A stretch of DNA of 50,438 nucleotides from an uncultured Cardiobacterium sp. (GCF_938028825.1 NZ_CALIZP010000076.1:1-50438); one strand, 5' to 3'. Positions 7,325-16,323 are shown, counted from the stretch's first letter. Notes: generated from the sequence alone by a model not told the origin. Translations and numbers: made by a program.

Positions 7325-7633
7325 TCAATCCATACCGGTTGCGTCGGGCGCCAATCCCGCGTTACGCAGGCGCAGGCGGATTTCTTCCAGTGAAAGAATG
7401 TTGCGCATGCCGATGACGGTGGTACCCGTGGCGGCGGCATTTTTGAAAAGGCTGGCAAAACTGGTGGCGCAAAAGATGATGTCGTACTGCTCGGCAATGT
7501 CTTTCGCCTTGACAATGGCGCAGTGGTCGATTTTCTCGAAGGGGATGCCGAACTCTTGCAGCACCAGCTCAACCTTGTTTTTCATGATGGGACCGGTGCC
7601 GGTGCCGTGTGCGCAGGTTACGAGGATTTTCAT
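7325..7633 (-). CDS. PTS system EIIB component (galactitol/ascorbate type), orphan
   Basis: The 102-residue protein matches the single-domain EIIB fold of the galactitol/ascorbate PTS families. It has MKILVTCAHGTGTGPIMKNK with the phospho-accepting Cys7 in the P-loop, a central IIFCATSFASLF, and the typical VIGMRNILSLEEIRLRL end. EIIB passes phosphate from EIIA to the sugar during uptake through EIIC. No EIIA, EIIC or sugar-metabolising gene is next to it, so it is either a remnant or works with distant partners. A GGAG eight bases before the ATG supports the start. Confidence 0.85.
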   Translation of the reverse strand: MKILVTCAHGTGTGPIMKNKVELVLQEFGIPFEKIDHCAIVKAKDIAEQYDIIFCATSFASLFKNAAATGTTVIGMRNILSLEEIRLRLRNAGLAPDATGMD

Positions 7634-7777
7634 GGCGGTTCTCCGGATAAGCGTTTATGTTCGTTCAGACGGGCGAAGCCGTTTTGTGATTCCAGAACGG
7701 CGTGGTTATTCAATCCCGGGAATTGAGCCGAGAAGGCGGCGCGGCGATGAAGACGATACCGATGCGCGGTGTAGGTT

Positions 7778-7807
7778 CCCCATAAAAATCGGATAAAGAT
7801 TTTATGG
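7778..7807. other. Hairpin in the 335-bp gap between the EIIB gene and tRNA-Leu
   Basis: CCCATAAAAATC and GATTTTATGGG form an imperfect inverted repeat with a 7-8 base loop. Apart from this and the tRNA terminator (7940-7963), I see no gene in 7634-7968. The hairpin could be a leader structure for the minus-strand EIIB gene or a leftover repeat. Confidence 0.35.
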
Positions 7808-7939
7808 GTGTCCGGTCAGGCACGCCAACATACTCAGATTATTCTTGGGATCGGTATTAAGCGGTGGTAAAAGAGTAAGAACTTTCCCCTGCTTTTGCAA
7901 TCATCATGATGTTTCTGTCGTCTTGCCGCAACAAAAAAT

Positions 7940-7963
7940 AAAAGCCCCGTAAACGGGGCTTTT
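7940..7963 (-). terminator. Terminator of tRNA-Leu(CAA)
   Basis: AAAAGCCCCGT-TT-ACGGGGCTTTT is a near-perfect hairpin five bases downstream of the tRNA 3' end, and the minus strand continues into ATTTTTT. Confidence 0.85.
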
Positions 7964-7968
7964 AAAAT

Positions 7969-8055
7969 TGGTGCCTAAGGAGAGACTCGAACTCTCAAGG
8001 TGTTGCCACCGGCGGATTTTGAATCCGCTGCGTCTACCGGTTCCGCCACTCAGGC
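7969..8055 (-). tRNA. tRNA-Leu (anticodon CAA)
   Basis: The minus strand folds as a class II tRNA: acceptor GCCTGAG/CTTAGGC with an encoded ACCA, D arm with GGTAGACGC, anticodon stem GCGGA/TCCGC with loop TTCAAAA (anticodon CAA), a long variable arm as expected for leucine tRNAs, and T loop GTTCGAGTC. It has its own promoter (8070-8097) and terminator (7940-7963), so it is a monocistronic unit downstream of hup. Confidence 0.95.
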
Positions 8056-8069
8056 TAGGCAGGGCGTGC

Positions 8070-8097
8070 ATTATAGTTTCTTTTGTTCTGCTTGCAA
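8070..8097 (-). promoter_or_regulatory. Sigma-70 promoter of tRNA-Leu(CAA)
   Basis: Minus strand TTGCAA (8092-8097), a 16-bp spacer and a perfect TATAAT (8070-8075), placed 15 bases before the tRNA 5' end. Confidence 0.8.
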
Positions 8098-8126
8098 CTG
8101 TTTTGCACCCCCTTTTTGTCAAGCCG

Positions 8127-8432
8127 TTATTTGCCTTTTTTGCCTTTCCCTTTGGCTGCGGTATTAAGGGCATCTTTCAGTTTTTTGCCCGCTTTGAATG
8201 CAGGCGTTGTGCTGGCGGCAATCTGGATTTCTTTGCCGGTTTGCGGGTTGCGGCCGATGCGGGCGGCGCGTTCGCGGGTTTCGAAAGTGCCGAAGCCGAT
8301 CAGGGTAACTTTTTCGCCTTTTTTCAGGGTTTCGGTTACGCTTTCGAGTACGGCATCCAGTGCTTTGCCGGCTTGTGCTTTGGTTATGTCCGCAGCGGCA
8401 GCAATAGCATCAACTAATTCCGTCTTGTTCAT
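8127..8432 (-). CDS. hup: DNA-binding protein HU
   Basis: A 101-residue histone-like protein starting MNKTELVDAIAAAADITKAQ. It has the dimer core (LIGFGTFETRERAARIGRNP) and the DNA-binding arm with the RNPQTGKEI motif and the conserved proline at the arm tip region. The C-terminus carries an unusual extra lysine/glycine tail (AAKGKGKKGK) about 10 residues longer than standard 90-residue HU, which should add non-specific DNA affinity. It follows lon as in Pseudomonas and E. coli, where the product is HU-beta. ppiD, the usual next gene, is absent; tRNA-Leu takes its place. Confidence 0.95.
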   Translation of the reverse strand: MNKTELVDAIAAAADITKAQAGKALDAVLESVTETLKKGEKVTLIGFGTFETRERAARIGRNPQTGKEIQIAASTTPAFKAGKKLKDALNTAAKGKGKKGK

Positions 8433-8494
8433 AAATCTACCTTTTGTGAGTTTTACAGGATTAGACGGCGCTCTTACTACGCCGACGGCGGAAT

Positions 8495-8522
8495 TCTATA
8501 CAGTCATAACCGCGTGGCGCAA
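8495..8522 (-). promoter_or_regulatory. Probable hup promoter
   Basis: Minus strand TTGCGC (8517-8522), 16-bp spacer, TATAGA (8495-8500), about 60 bp upstream of the hup ATG. The -35 match is partial. Confidence 0.5.
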
Positions 8523-8650
8523 TCTTTTTTTCATTTTTTTGTTGCGTTTTTACTACGGTAATGTTGTGTTTCTGACAACTATTTGTTTTTGATGACTTTT
8601 GTAAAGCCACCCTGTACGGGTGGCTCGGGTGTCCTGGCTGGTTTTTCTGC

Positions 8651-11047
8651 CTAGCAATGGACGTTTTTTACGGTCTCGGTGCTGATGGGCGGCGGCGGTT
8701 TGTGTGCGGCCAAGCGCTGGTCGAAGGGAATTTCTGATGCTTCGAAGGCATGGGCAAAGACTTGTTCGATATGGTTGACCGGTATGATGGTCAGCACGTC
8801 TTTGACTTCGTCGGGGATGTCGCGCAGGTCTTTGCGGTTTTCTTCGGGGATGAGTACGGTGGTGATGTGGCTGCGTACGGCGGCAAGCAGCTTTTCTTTC
8901 AGACCGCCGATGGCGAGTACCCGTCCGTGCAGGGTGATTTCGCCGGTCATGGCAAGGTCGCCGCGCACGGGGATTTTGCTCAGTGCCGAGAGCAGGGCGG
9001 TTGCCATGCCGATACCGGCGCTGGGACCATCTTTCGGGGTTGCGCCTTCGGGCAGGTGCATATGGATGTCGTATTCGTCGTAGCGCAGGTCGGGCAGGTG
9101 GGTTTCGAGGTAGCTGCGGATGACGGACGAGGCGGCCTGGATGGACTCTTTCATCACGTCGCCGAGTTGCCCGGTCAGGTTGAGCTTGCCTTTGCCCCGG
9201 AAAACGGTTGCTTCGATTTGCAGGGTCTCGCCGCCGACGGATGTCCAGGCGAGACCGGTGACGCAGCCGATTTTGTTACGCAGGTCGTCTTCGCTGCGGC
9301 GGTATTTGGCGACGCCGAGGTAGTCTTCGAGGTTGGCGCGGTCGATGATGATGTTTTTGATTTCCGGGGTCAGCAGTTTGCGGACGCTTTTGCGCGCCAG
9401 CTTGCCGATTTCCCGTTCGAGGTTCCGCACGCCTGCTTCGCGGGTGTAATCCTCGATGATGTCGTTGATGACGCCGTCTTCCAGCCGGAATTCGTTTTTG
9501 TGCAGACCGTGTTCGCGGATTTGGCGCGGCAGGATGTAGCGCGTGGCGATTTCGCTTTTTTCGCGGCTGGTGTAGCCGGGCAGGCGGATGACTTCCATGC
9601 GGTCCAGGAGCGGCGCCGGGATGTTCAGGGTGTTGGCGGTGGCGATGAAGAGGACGCCGGAGAGATCCACGTCGGTTTCGAGGTAGTGGTCGCTGAATGC
9701 GCTGTTCTGGGCGGGATCGAGGACTTCGAGCAGGGCGGAGGCGGGGTCGCCCCGGTGATCCATGCCCATTTTGTCGATTTCGTCCAGCAGGATGAGCGGG
9801 TTGTTGCTGCCGAGTTTGCACAGTTTCTGCACGATTTTGCCGGGCAGGGAGCCGATGTAGGTGCGGCGGTGACCGCGGATTTCGGCTTCGTCGTGGACAC
9901 CGCCGAGCGAGATGCGGTCGAAGTCGCGCCCGGTTGCTTCGGCGATGGATTTGCCCAGCGAGGTTTTGCCGACGCCGGGCGGGCCGACGAGGCAGATGAT
10001 GGGGCCTTTGCCGTTTTTGTTGCGTTTTTGCACGGCGAGGTAGTCGAGGATGCGTTCTTTGACGTCTTCGAGGCCGTAGTGGTCGCGGTCAAGAATTTTT
10101 TCGGCACGGGCGATGTCGTACTGGCTGCGGCGGCGTTTTGACCACGGGTAGTCAATCATCCATTCGAGGTAGTTGCGGATGACGTTGGCCTCGGCCGACA
10201 TCGGCGACATTTGTTTGAGTTTGTTCAGTTCGGACAGGGCTTTTTTTTCGGCGTCGGCGGACATGCCGGCGTCTTTGATGGATTTTTCCAGCTGTTCGGC
10301 GTCGTTCAGGGCGTCTTCCATTTCGCCGAGCTCTTTCTGGATGGCTTTAATCTGTTCGTTGAGGTAGTACTCGCGCTGGTTGCGCTCCATTTGCTGTTTG
10401 ACGCGTTTGCGGATTTTGCGATCCAGGTCGGTTTTTTCGAGTTCTTCTTCGAGGATGATGAGGATGTGTTGCAGGCGCTCGCCGAGAACGATGCTGTCGA
10501 GGATGGCGATGCGGCGTTCAAGGCTGAGATCCATGTGCGCCGCGATGGTGTCGGCGACGCGTCCGGGGTTGTTGAGCTGGCGCAGGTTTTGCAACAGGTC
10601 GTCGGCGTTTTTGTCGTTTTCTTTGAGGAAGCGGGCAAATTGTTCGACGGCGGTTTTGGCCATGGCCCGCTGTTCGTCGGTGGCGACGTTGTCCGCGTCG
10701 GGTTTGCCGTAGTCGCGGTAGCCCGCTTGCAGGTAGGCACCGCCTTCTTGCCACTGTGTGATTTCGATGCGGCGCAGTCCTTCAACGAGTACTTTGACGG
10801 TGCCGTCGGACAGTTTGGCCATTTGCACGATGCGGCCGACGGTGCCGGTGGGATGCAGGTCGGCGGTTTCCGGTTCGCGTACGGTGGCGTCTTTCTGCGG
10901 CACGAGCAGCAGTTGTTCCGGGTTGTCTTTGTTGGCGGCTTCGAGGGCGGCGATGGATTTTTCTCGGCCGACGAAGAGCGGCACGATGACGTGCGGGTAA
11001 ACGACGACGTCGCGCAGCGGCAGTACGGGGAGGTTTTTTTCTTGCAT
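8651..11047 (-). CDS. lon: ATP-dependent protease La (Lon)
   Basis: The 798-residue protein is a complete LonA. It has the N-terminal substrate-binding domain (LPVLPLRDVVVYPHVIVPLF), a coiled-coil linker, the AAA+ module with Walker A GPPGVGKTS and Walker B ILLDEIDK, and the C-terminal protease with the Ser-Lys dyad: Ser676 in DGPSAGIGMA and Lys719 in GGLKEK. It degrades misfolded and regulatory proteins in the cytosol using ATP. It starts 22 bp after the clpX stop and is probably co-transcribed with clpP and clpX. The tail is a little longer than E. coli Lon, with a proline run (HKPPPPIS). Confidence 0.97.
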   Translation of the reverse strand: MQEKNLPVLPLRDVVVYPHVIVPLFVGREKSIAALEAANKDNPEQLLLVPQKDATVREPETADLHPTGTVGRIVQMAKLSDGTVKVLVEGLRRIEITQWQEGGAYLQAGYRDYGKPDADNVATDEQRAMAKTAVEQFARFLKENDKNADDLLQNLRQLNNPGRVADTIAAHMDLSLERRIAILDSIVLGERLQHILIILEEELEKTDLDRKIRKRVKQQMERNQREYYLNEQIKAIQKELGEMEDALNDAEQLEKSIKDAGMSADAEKKALSELNKLKQMSPMSAEANVIRNYLEWMIDYPWSKRRRSQYDIARAEKILDRDHYGLEDVKERILDYLAVQKRNKNGKGPIICLVGPPGVGKTSLGKSIAEATGRDFDRISLGGVHDEAEIRGHRRTYIGSLPGKIVQKLCKLGSNNPLILLDEIDKMGMDHRGDPASALLEVLDPAQNSAFSDHYLETDVDLSGVLFIATANTLNIPAPLLDRMEVIRLPGYTSREKSEIATRYILPRQIREHGLHKNEFRLEDGVINDIIEDYTREAGVRNLEREIGKLARKSVRKLLTPEIKNIIIDRANLEDYLGVAKYRRSEDDLRNKIGCVTGLAWTSVGGETLQIEATVFRGKGKLNLTGQLGDVMKESIQAASSVIRSYLETHLPDLRYDEYDIHMHLPEGATPKDGPSAGIGMATALLSALSKIPVRGDLAMTGEITLHGRVLAIGGLKEKLLAAVRSHITTVLIPEENRKDLRDIPDEVKDVLTIIPVNHIEQVFAHAFEASEIPFDQRLAAHKPPPPISTETVKNVHC

Positions 11048-11069
11048 CGGGTTTCTTCGGTTTTTCGGT

Positions 11070-12317
11070 TCAGGCGGTGGCTTTCTGGTGTATTTGCGGG
11101 TCGTTGCCTTGCAGGATGGTGTCGGCTGTCACGGTAACTTTGTCGATGTTTTTTTGGTCGGGCAGGGTGAACATGGTATCCAGCAGGGTTTGCTCGACGA
11201 TGGAGCGCAGGCCGCGCGCACCGGTCTTGCGGCTGATGGCTTTTTGAGCGATGGCTTGCAGCGCTTCCGGGGTGAATTCAAGCGCCACGTCTTCGTAGCC
11301 GAAGATTTTTTCAAACTGGCGCACGATGGCGTTTTTCGGCTCGGTCAGGATGTGTACCAGCGCGTCTTCATCGAGGGTATCGAGCAGGGCGATAATGGGC
11401 AGGCGGCCGACAAATTCGGGAATGAGGCCGAATTTGACGAGGTCTTCCGGTTCGATTTGTTGCAGCAGGCGGTTGTTGTTTTCGTCCGCTTCCGCTTTGG
11501 TGTGGACATGGGCACCGAAGCCGATGCCGCCCTGTTCGGTACGTTTGGCAATCAGTTTTTCCAGGCCGGCAAAGGCTCCGCCGCAGATGAAGAGGATGTT
11601 GGTGGTGTTGACGTGGATGAGTTCCTGCTGCGGGTGTTTGCGTCCGCCCTGCGGCGGCACGGCGGCGATGGTGCCTTCGACGAGTTTGAGCAGCGCCTGT
11701 TGCACGCCTTCACCGGATACGTCGCGGGTGATGGACAGGTTTTCGCTTTTGCGCGCGATTTTGTCGATTTCATCAATATAGATAATGCCTTTTTCGGCGC
11801 GGGTCACGTCGTTGTCGCAGTTCATCAGCAGTTTTTGCACGATGGTTTCGACGTCTTCGCCGACGTAGCCCGCTTCGGTCAGCGCGGTGGCATCGGCGAT
11901 GGCAAAAGGGACGTCCAGACATTTGGCAAGTGTTTGCGCGAGCAGGGTTTTGCCCGATCCGGTCGAGCCGATCATCAGGATGTTGCTTTTGACGATTTCC
12001 ACGCCGTCATCGGCTTTCTGCTGGTTGAGCAGCAGGCGTTTGTAGTGGTTGTACACGGCGACTGCCAGCGCTTTTTTGGCGCGGTGCTGACCGATGATGT
12101 AGTCGTCGAGGAATGCCTTGATTTCGGACGGGGTCGGCAACGGTTTGCCTTCAAAGAGGGTGGGCGTTTCTGCGGCAGGCGTGCCGTCTTTCAGCATGTC
12201 GCCGCAGAGGGTGATGCATTCATCGCAGATATTGATGCCGTCCGGCCCGGATATGAGGCGGCGGACTTCGGTATCCGGCTTGTGGCAGAAGGAACAGCGG
12301 TGGTGTTTGTCAGTCAT
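11070..12317 (-). CDS. clpX: ClpX, ATP-binding specificity subunit of ClpXP protease
   Basis: The 415-residue protein has the N-terminal treble-clef zinc-binding domain (Cys8, Cys11, Cys31, Cys34) used for adaptor and substrate recognition. The AAA+ core follows with Walker A GSTGSGKTLLAQ and Walker B IIYIDEIDKI, and then the IGF loop region (GGIGFGAHV) that docks onto ClpP. ClpX unfolds tagged proteins and threads them into ClpP. It lies 27 bp downstream of clpP in the standard clpP-clpX-lon order. Confidence 0.97.
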   Translation of the reverse strand: MTDKHHRCSFCHKPDTEVRRLISGPDGINICDECITLCGDMLKDGTPAAETPTLFEGKPLPTPSEIKAFLDDYIIGQHRAKKALAVAVYNHYKRLLLNQQKADDGVEIVKSNILMIGSTGSGKTLLAQTLAKCLDVPFAIADATALTEAGYVGEDVETIVQKLLMNCDNDVTRAEKGIIYIDEIDKIARKSENLSITRDVSGEGVQQALLKLVEGTIAAVPPQGGRKHPQQELIHVNTTNILFICGGAFAGLEKLIAKRTEQGGIGFGAHVHTKAEADENNNRLLQQIEPEDLVKFGLIPEFVGRLPIIALLDTLDEDALVHILTEPKNAIVRQFEKIFGYEDVALEFTPEALQAIAQKAISRKTGARGLRSIVEQTLLDTMFTLPDQKNIDKVTVTADTILQGNDPQIHQKATA

Positions 12318-12344
12318 GGATGACTCCGGGAATGCGGTAGTGCC

Positions 12345-12965
12345 TCAGGATGCGGCGAGGTCGGCGCGCGAGGTGGTAACGTGGTCCACCAGGCCGTAAG
12401 CGGCGGCTTCTTCGGCAGAGAGGAAGTTGTCGCGGTCGGTGTCGCGTTCGATTTTTTCCAGCGGTTGGCCGCTGTGTTTGGCCAGCAGTTCGTTCAGGGT
12501 GGCTTTGGTTTTGAGCAGCTCGCGGGCATGGATTTCAATGTCGGATGCCTGTCCACCCAGACCGCCGCTAATCAGCGGCTGGTGAATCATGACGCGGCTG
12601 TGCGGCAGGGCATAGCGTTTGCCTTTGGCACCGGCGGACAGCAGGAAGGCGCCCATGCTCGCTGCCTGACCGAGGCAGAGGGTGGAGACGTCGGGCTTGA
12701 TGAAATTCATGGTGTCGTAGATGGACATACCGGCGGTGACGGAACCACCCGGCGAATTGATGTAGAGATGGATGTCCTGATCCGGATTTTCTGCTTCAAG
12801 GAAGAGGAGTTGCGCGACAATCAGGTTGGCCGAGGCGTCATTGACCGGGCCGACGAGGAAGATGACCCGCTCTTTCAGCAGGCGGGAATAGATGTCGTAG
12901 GATCGTTCGCCGCGCCCGGTCTGTTCGATGACCATCGGGATGAGCAGATTGTTTTGGATGTCCAT
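12345..12965 (-). CDS. clpP: ClpP, proteolytic subunit
   Basis: A 206-residue serine peptidase of family S14 with catalytic triad Ser103 (GQAASMGA), His128 (MIHQP) and Asp179 (DTDRD), and the family start of strand YINSPGGSV. Fourteen copies assemble into the barrel that ClpX feeds. The start MDIQNN is preceded by AGGAGAAAA-type sequence, a good ribosome binding site. The first residues are short, so processing of a propeptide, if any, is minor. Confidence 0.97.
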   Translation of the reverse strand: MDIQNNLLIPMVIEQTGRGERSYDIYSRLLKERVIFLVGPVNDASANLIVAQLLFLEAENPDQDIHLYINSPGGSVTAGMSIYDTMNFIKPDVSTLCLGQAASMGAFLLSAGAKGKRYALPHSRVMIHQPLISGGLGGQASDIEIHARELLKTKATLNELLAKHSGQPLEKIERDTDRDNFLSAEEAAAYGLVDHVTTSRADLAAS

Positions 12966-13075
12966 GTGTTTTCTCCTGAGAAAAGGCTAGTCCCCGATGT
13001 GCGGGTGGTTGGTGAAATTTCAAGGTAGGCGTAAAGCGGCGGATGTGCCGGTTCGATGACAAGCGGGGTTCGTAC

Positions 13076-13113
13076 GCGACAAAATATCGTCAAGCGGTAT
13101 CAATGCGGGCTTG
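13076..13113 (-). repeat. Dispersed intergenic repeat, copy 1 (tig-clpP gap)
   Basis: The minus strand has AAGCCCG, an 8-base variable stretch, CCGCTTGACG and TTTTGTCGC over 38 bp. The same blocks at the same total length recur at 30132-30169, and with an altered spacer at 22891-22932. It sits in the 248-bp gap upstream of clpP, with a small ATTGGCCAAT palindrome just before it. Confidence 0.6.
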
Positions 13114-13178
13114 TCGCTGCGCGGATTGGCCAATCCTCTCCCCGCGAGTGTATGTGGCCGGTGGTAGGCATAAATGAA

Positions 13179-13197
13179 GGGCAGCCCAAGGCTGCCC
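13179..13197 (-). terminator. Probable terminator/attenuator after tig
   Basis: GGGCAGCC-CAA-GGCTGCCC, an 8-bp stem 17 bp past the tig stop, followed on the minus strand by a weak T-rich stretch (TTCATTT). It may only partly separate tig from clpPX-lon. Confidence 0.55.
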
Positions 13198-13213
13198 TGC
13201 GAGTGCGTAATGT

Positions 13214-14530
13214 TTAACCGCGCTGCTGGCCAAGTGCCATGACTTCCTGGAAGGTCTTCTCTTCTTCGTTGACCTGCGCCTGTTCGTAAAGCTGGTCTAT
13301 CAGTTGCTCTTCCAAGATGGCCGCTTCGAGGTTGGCGCGGGTTTCGCGGTCGTTGTTGTAGAACTTGACGACTTCCTGCGGGTCTTCGTAGGTCGCCGCA
13401 ATGGTCTGGATACGCGCTTCGACGCGGGCTTTGTCCAGTTCGGGCTTGCGCTCGTCGAAGAGCTTGTTCAGCAGCAGGCTGAGGCGGACGCGGCCGCGCG
13501 CGGCTTCGTCAAAAATGCGGGCTGCCAGTTCTTCGCGCTCTTTGGCATCGGGAATGCGTTGTTCCAATTGCATTTCGCGCGCCATGCGGGCGATTTCGTT
13601 ACGCACCATGCCTTCCGCAACGGGCTGTTCTGCATTTTTTTCCAGCAGGGCGTCGAACATGTAGGCGCGACGGATACGCAGCATGGCGTTGTTCAGCTCG
13701 CGTGCCATATTGTCGTAAATGGCTTTGCGGAAGGCGGCGACATCGCCGTCCTTGATACCGAAAGCCTTGATGAAGGTTTCATCCACTTCCGGCAGGTTGA
13801 GTTGTTCGACTTTCTTGACCGTCGCCGTGAATTGCGCGGTTTTTCCGGCCACGTCTTTGCCGTGGTAGTCTTCCGGGAAATGCACGTCGAAGGTGCGTTC
13901 CTCGCCCGCCTTGCCGCCACGCAAGCCTTGCTCAAAATCGGGCAGCATCTGGCCGTTGCCGATGATGAAATTCATGTTTTCGCCGCTACCGCCGTCGAAG
14001 GCGACGCCGTCAATCCGCCCGGTGAAATCCACGGTAATGCGGTCGCCGTCTTCCGCCGTCTTGTCGGCTTCGGCAAAAGTACCCTGCTGGCGGCGCAGGG
14101 TGGTAATCATGTCGTCCACATCTTTATCGCCGATAGTGGTGTGCGGCAGGGTGATACTGATGCTGTCCAGTCCCTGTACATGGACTTCGGGCATGATTTC
14201 GAAGGTAGCGGTGTATTTGACGGGTTCGTTGACGGCGAGGCCGGAAACCAGTTCGATGGTCGGCGCGGCAGCGGGGGTATAGCCATTTTCCTTGATGGCT
14301 TCGCGGTAAGTCTCGTCAATGATTTCACCGAGGACGTCCTGGCGGACGCTGTCGCCGTATTTCTGCCTGACCACGGCAGGCGGCACTTTGCCGGGGCGGA
14401 AGCCGTCAATGCGGACGCGCGGACGGATGTCCTTCAAGCGCTTTTCCACTTCCTGATCCAGCCGTTCCGCCGGAACTTCAACCGTTAATTTATGCGTCAG
14501 ACCTTCCAGATGTTCAACGGATGATTGCAT
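13214..14530 (-). CDS. tig: Trigger factor, ribosome-associated chaperone and prolyl isomerase
   Basis: A 438-residue full-length trigger factor. The N-terminal ribosome-binding domain contains the signature GFRPGKVPPAVVRQKYG, the FKBP-like PPIase domain follows (~150-245, AEDGDRITVDFTGRIDG), and a long helical substrate-cradle domain forms the C-terminus. It binds at the ribosome exit tunnel and protects nascent chains. GAGGAC just before the ATG is a good ribosome binding site. It heads the tig-clpP-clpX-lon cluster and lies 53 bp downstream of a tRNA-Leu gene on the same strand. Confidence 0.97.
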   Translation of the reverse strand: MQSSVEHLEGLTHKLTVEVPAERLDQEVEKRLKDIRPRVRIDGFRPGKVPPAVVRQKYGDSVRQDVLGEIIDETYREAIKENGYTPAAAPTIELVSGLAVNEPVKYTATFEIMPEVHVQGLDSISITLPHTTIGDKDVDDMITTLRRQQGTFAEADKTAEDGDRITVDFTGRIDGVAFDGGSGENMNFIIGNGQMLPDFEQGLRGGKAGEERTFDVHFPEDYHGKDVAGKTAQFTATVKKVEQLNLPEVDETFIKAFGIKDGDVAAFRKAIYDNMARELNNAMLRIRRAYMFDALLEKNAEQPVAEGMVRNEIARMAREMQLEQRIPDAKEREELAARIFDEAARGRVRLSLLLNKLFDERKPELDKARVEARIQTIAATYEDPQEVVKFYNNDRETRANLEAAILEEQLIDQLYEQAQVNEEEKTFQEVMALGQQRG

Positions 14531-14583
14531 GCTGTCCTCGATTCAAAAAATATGGCTGTCGCCAAAAATATAGACTAGAAAAC

Positions 14584-14668
<85 letters not shown>

Positions 14669-14812
14669 CGAAAGAAGCAGCGCATTTAAGCATAGGGCGC
14701 GGGGGGAAAGCAAGGGAAGGCGGGCGGTTCTTAACGTGTGTTACTTTGCTTTGCCGGGGCGATTATGGATAATTGCGCCGTTTTGTCTTCTTATAACGAG
14801 GCGCTATCCTTG

Positions 14813-15598
14813 ATGCGAAATGATGCAATGACCGATATCCGTCGCGGTATCGCCGCTTTCCGCCTGTGGCAGGCGCTGGCGAAGCAGGATATTCGCCTGA
14901 AATACCGCCGTTCCACGCTGGGGCCGTTCTGGATCACGCTGAGCATGGCGGTGACGGTATCGGCGATGGGGCCGCTTTACGGCGCGCTGTTTTCCATTGA
15001 TTTGTCGAAGTTCGTCCCGCATCTGGCGCTGGGGCTGATTTTCTGGGCCTTTATCGCCGGTTCGCTCAACGAATATGCCGAAACCTTCACGGCCAACGAG
15101 CACATCCTCAAACAGTCCTATATGCCGCTCTCGGCCCTGGTGCTGCGGGTGTTTTACCGGCAACTGCTGATCCTGCTGCACAACCTGCTGATTTACCCGG
15201 TAGTGATGCTGCTGCTCGGTATCCCCGTCAACGCCAACTTCTTCTGGCTGTTGCCCGCCTTCCTGCTGGTCGCGGTCAACATCCTCTGGCTGGGGCTGCT
15301 TATTGCCATTTTCTGCACCCGCTTCCGCGACATGCTGCCGGTCATCCAGAGCATCGTCACCCTGCTGTTTTTCGTCACCCCGATTATCTGGCAACTGCAA
15401 CAACTGCCGCCGGCGCGCCTGCATATCGCCCAGATTAACCCCTTCACCTCGCTGATTACGCTGCTGCGTGATCCCGTGCTGGGCCACCGCCCGGACGCCC
15501 TCTACTGGCAGGTGGCGGCGTTCTTTGCCGTCGCCGGTTCGCTGTTCGCGTTGTGGGTGTTCAACCTCACCCGCCGCAAAATCACCTACTGGCTATAA
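14813..15598 (+). CDS. wzm: ABC transporter permease for polysaccharide export (Wzm-like)
   Basis: A ~261-residue ABC-2 type permease with about six hydrophobic segments and the family's opening (ALAKQDIRLKYRRSTLGPFW). Wzm subunits pair with Wzt to move lipid-linked O-antigen or capsule chains across the inner membrane. I prefer the ATG at 14813, which has GAGG ten bases upstream; ATG 14828 and 14738 are alternatives in the same frame. It is the first gene of a seven-gene plus-strand operon and lies three bases before wzt. With glf and galE downstream, the cargo is probably a galactofuranose-containing glycan. Confidence 0.85.
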   Translation: MRNDAMTDIRRGIAAFRLWQALAKQDIRLKYRRSTLGPFWITLSMAVTVSAMGPLYGALFSIDLSKFVPHLALGLIFWAFIAGSLNEYAETFTANEHILKQSYMPLSALVLRVFYRQLLILLHNLLIYPVVMLLLGIPVNANFFWLLPAFLLVAVNILWLGLLIAIFCTRFRDMLPVIQSIVTLLFFVTPIIWQLQQLPPARLHIAQINPFTSLITLLRDPVLGHRPDALYWQVAAFFAVAGSLFALWVFNLTRRKITYWL

Positions 15599-15600
15599 CC

Positions 15601-16323
15601 ATGCACATTACCGCAGACGACATCAGCGTCACCTTTCCCGTGTTCGACGCCCACCAGCGTTCCTTCAAAAAAACCGTCTTCAAGGCGGCGGCAGGCGGCG
15701 GACTGAACAGCTTCCGCAAGGGCTTTGCCGAAATCGAAGCGCTGAAACACATCAGCCTCGACATCCGCGAAGGCGAACGCGTCGCCCTCATCGGACACAA
15801 CGGCTCCGGCAAAACCACCCTGCTGCGCGTCTTCGCCGGCGTTTATGCCCCATCCGGCGGCAACATCACCGTCGCAGGCAGAATCACCAGCCTGCTGGAC
15901 GCCATGCTCGGCATGGATGGCGAAGCGACCGGCTTTGAAAACATCCGCATGCGCGGCCTCTTCCTCGGCCTCACGCCGAAACAGATTGACGGCATCACCG
16001 ACGAAGTCGTCGAATTCAGCGAACTGGGCGACTTTATCAACATGCCGGTGCGCACCTATTCCAGCGGCATGGTGCTGCGCCTGGCCTTTTCCATCTCGAC
16101 TAGCCTGCAACCGGAAATCCTCCTGATGGACGAATGGATGAGCGTCGGTGACGAAGCCTTCCGCCAGAAGGCCGAAGCGCGGCTGCTGCGCTTCATCGAA
16201 CATGCCGGCATCCTCGTCTTCGCCACCCACGACCACGACCTTGCCAAACGCCTGTGCAGCCGCATGGTTTTCCTTGAACACGGCTGCATCGTGCGTGAAG
16301 AACACACGGAGAAAACCCCATGA
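15601..16323 (+). CDS. wzt: ABC transporter ATP-binding protein for polysaccharide export (Wzt-like, short form)
   Basis: A 240-residue ATPase with Walker A GHNGSGKTTLL, signature region YSSGMVLRLAF and Walker B EILLMDEW, of the Wzt/TagH/KpsT class. It has the extra N-terminal stretch before the core (FKAAAGGG...FAEIEALKH) typical of these exporters. It lacks the C-terminal carbohydrate-binding domain found in Wzt proteins that recognise a capped chain end, resembling the Klebsiella galactan-type exporter, in which export is coupled to synthesis without a cap. It overlaps glf by ATGA. Confidence 0.88.
   Translation: MHITADDISVTFPVFDAHQRSFKKTVFKAAAGGGLNSFRKGFAEIEALKHISLDIREGERVALIGHNGSGKTTLLRVFAGVYAPSGGNITVAGRITSLLDAMLGMDGEATGFENIRMRGLFLGLTPKQIDGITDEVVEFSELGDFINMPVRTYSSGMVLRLAFSISTSLQPEILLMDEWMSVGDEAFRQKAEARLLRFIEHAGILVFATHDHDLAKRLCSRMVFLEHGCIVREEHTEKTP

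Noticed and set aside
8750..10141. 463-codon plus-strand open frame
   Set aside because: Antisense to lon, with no motif or ribosome binding site.
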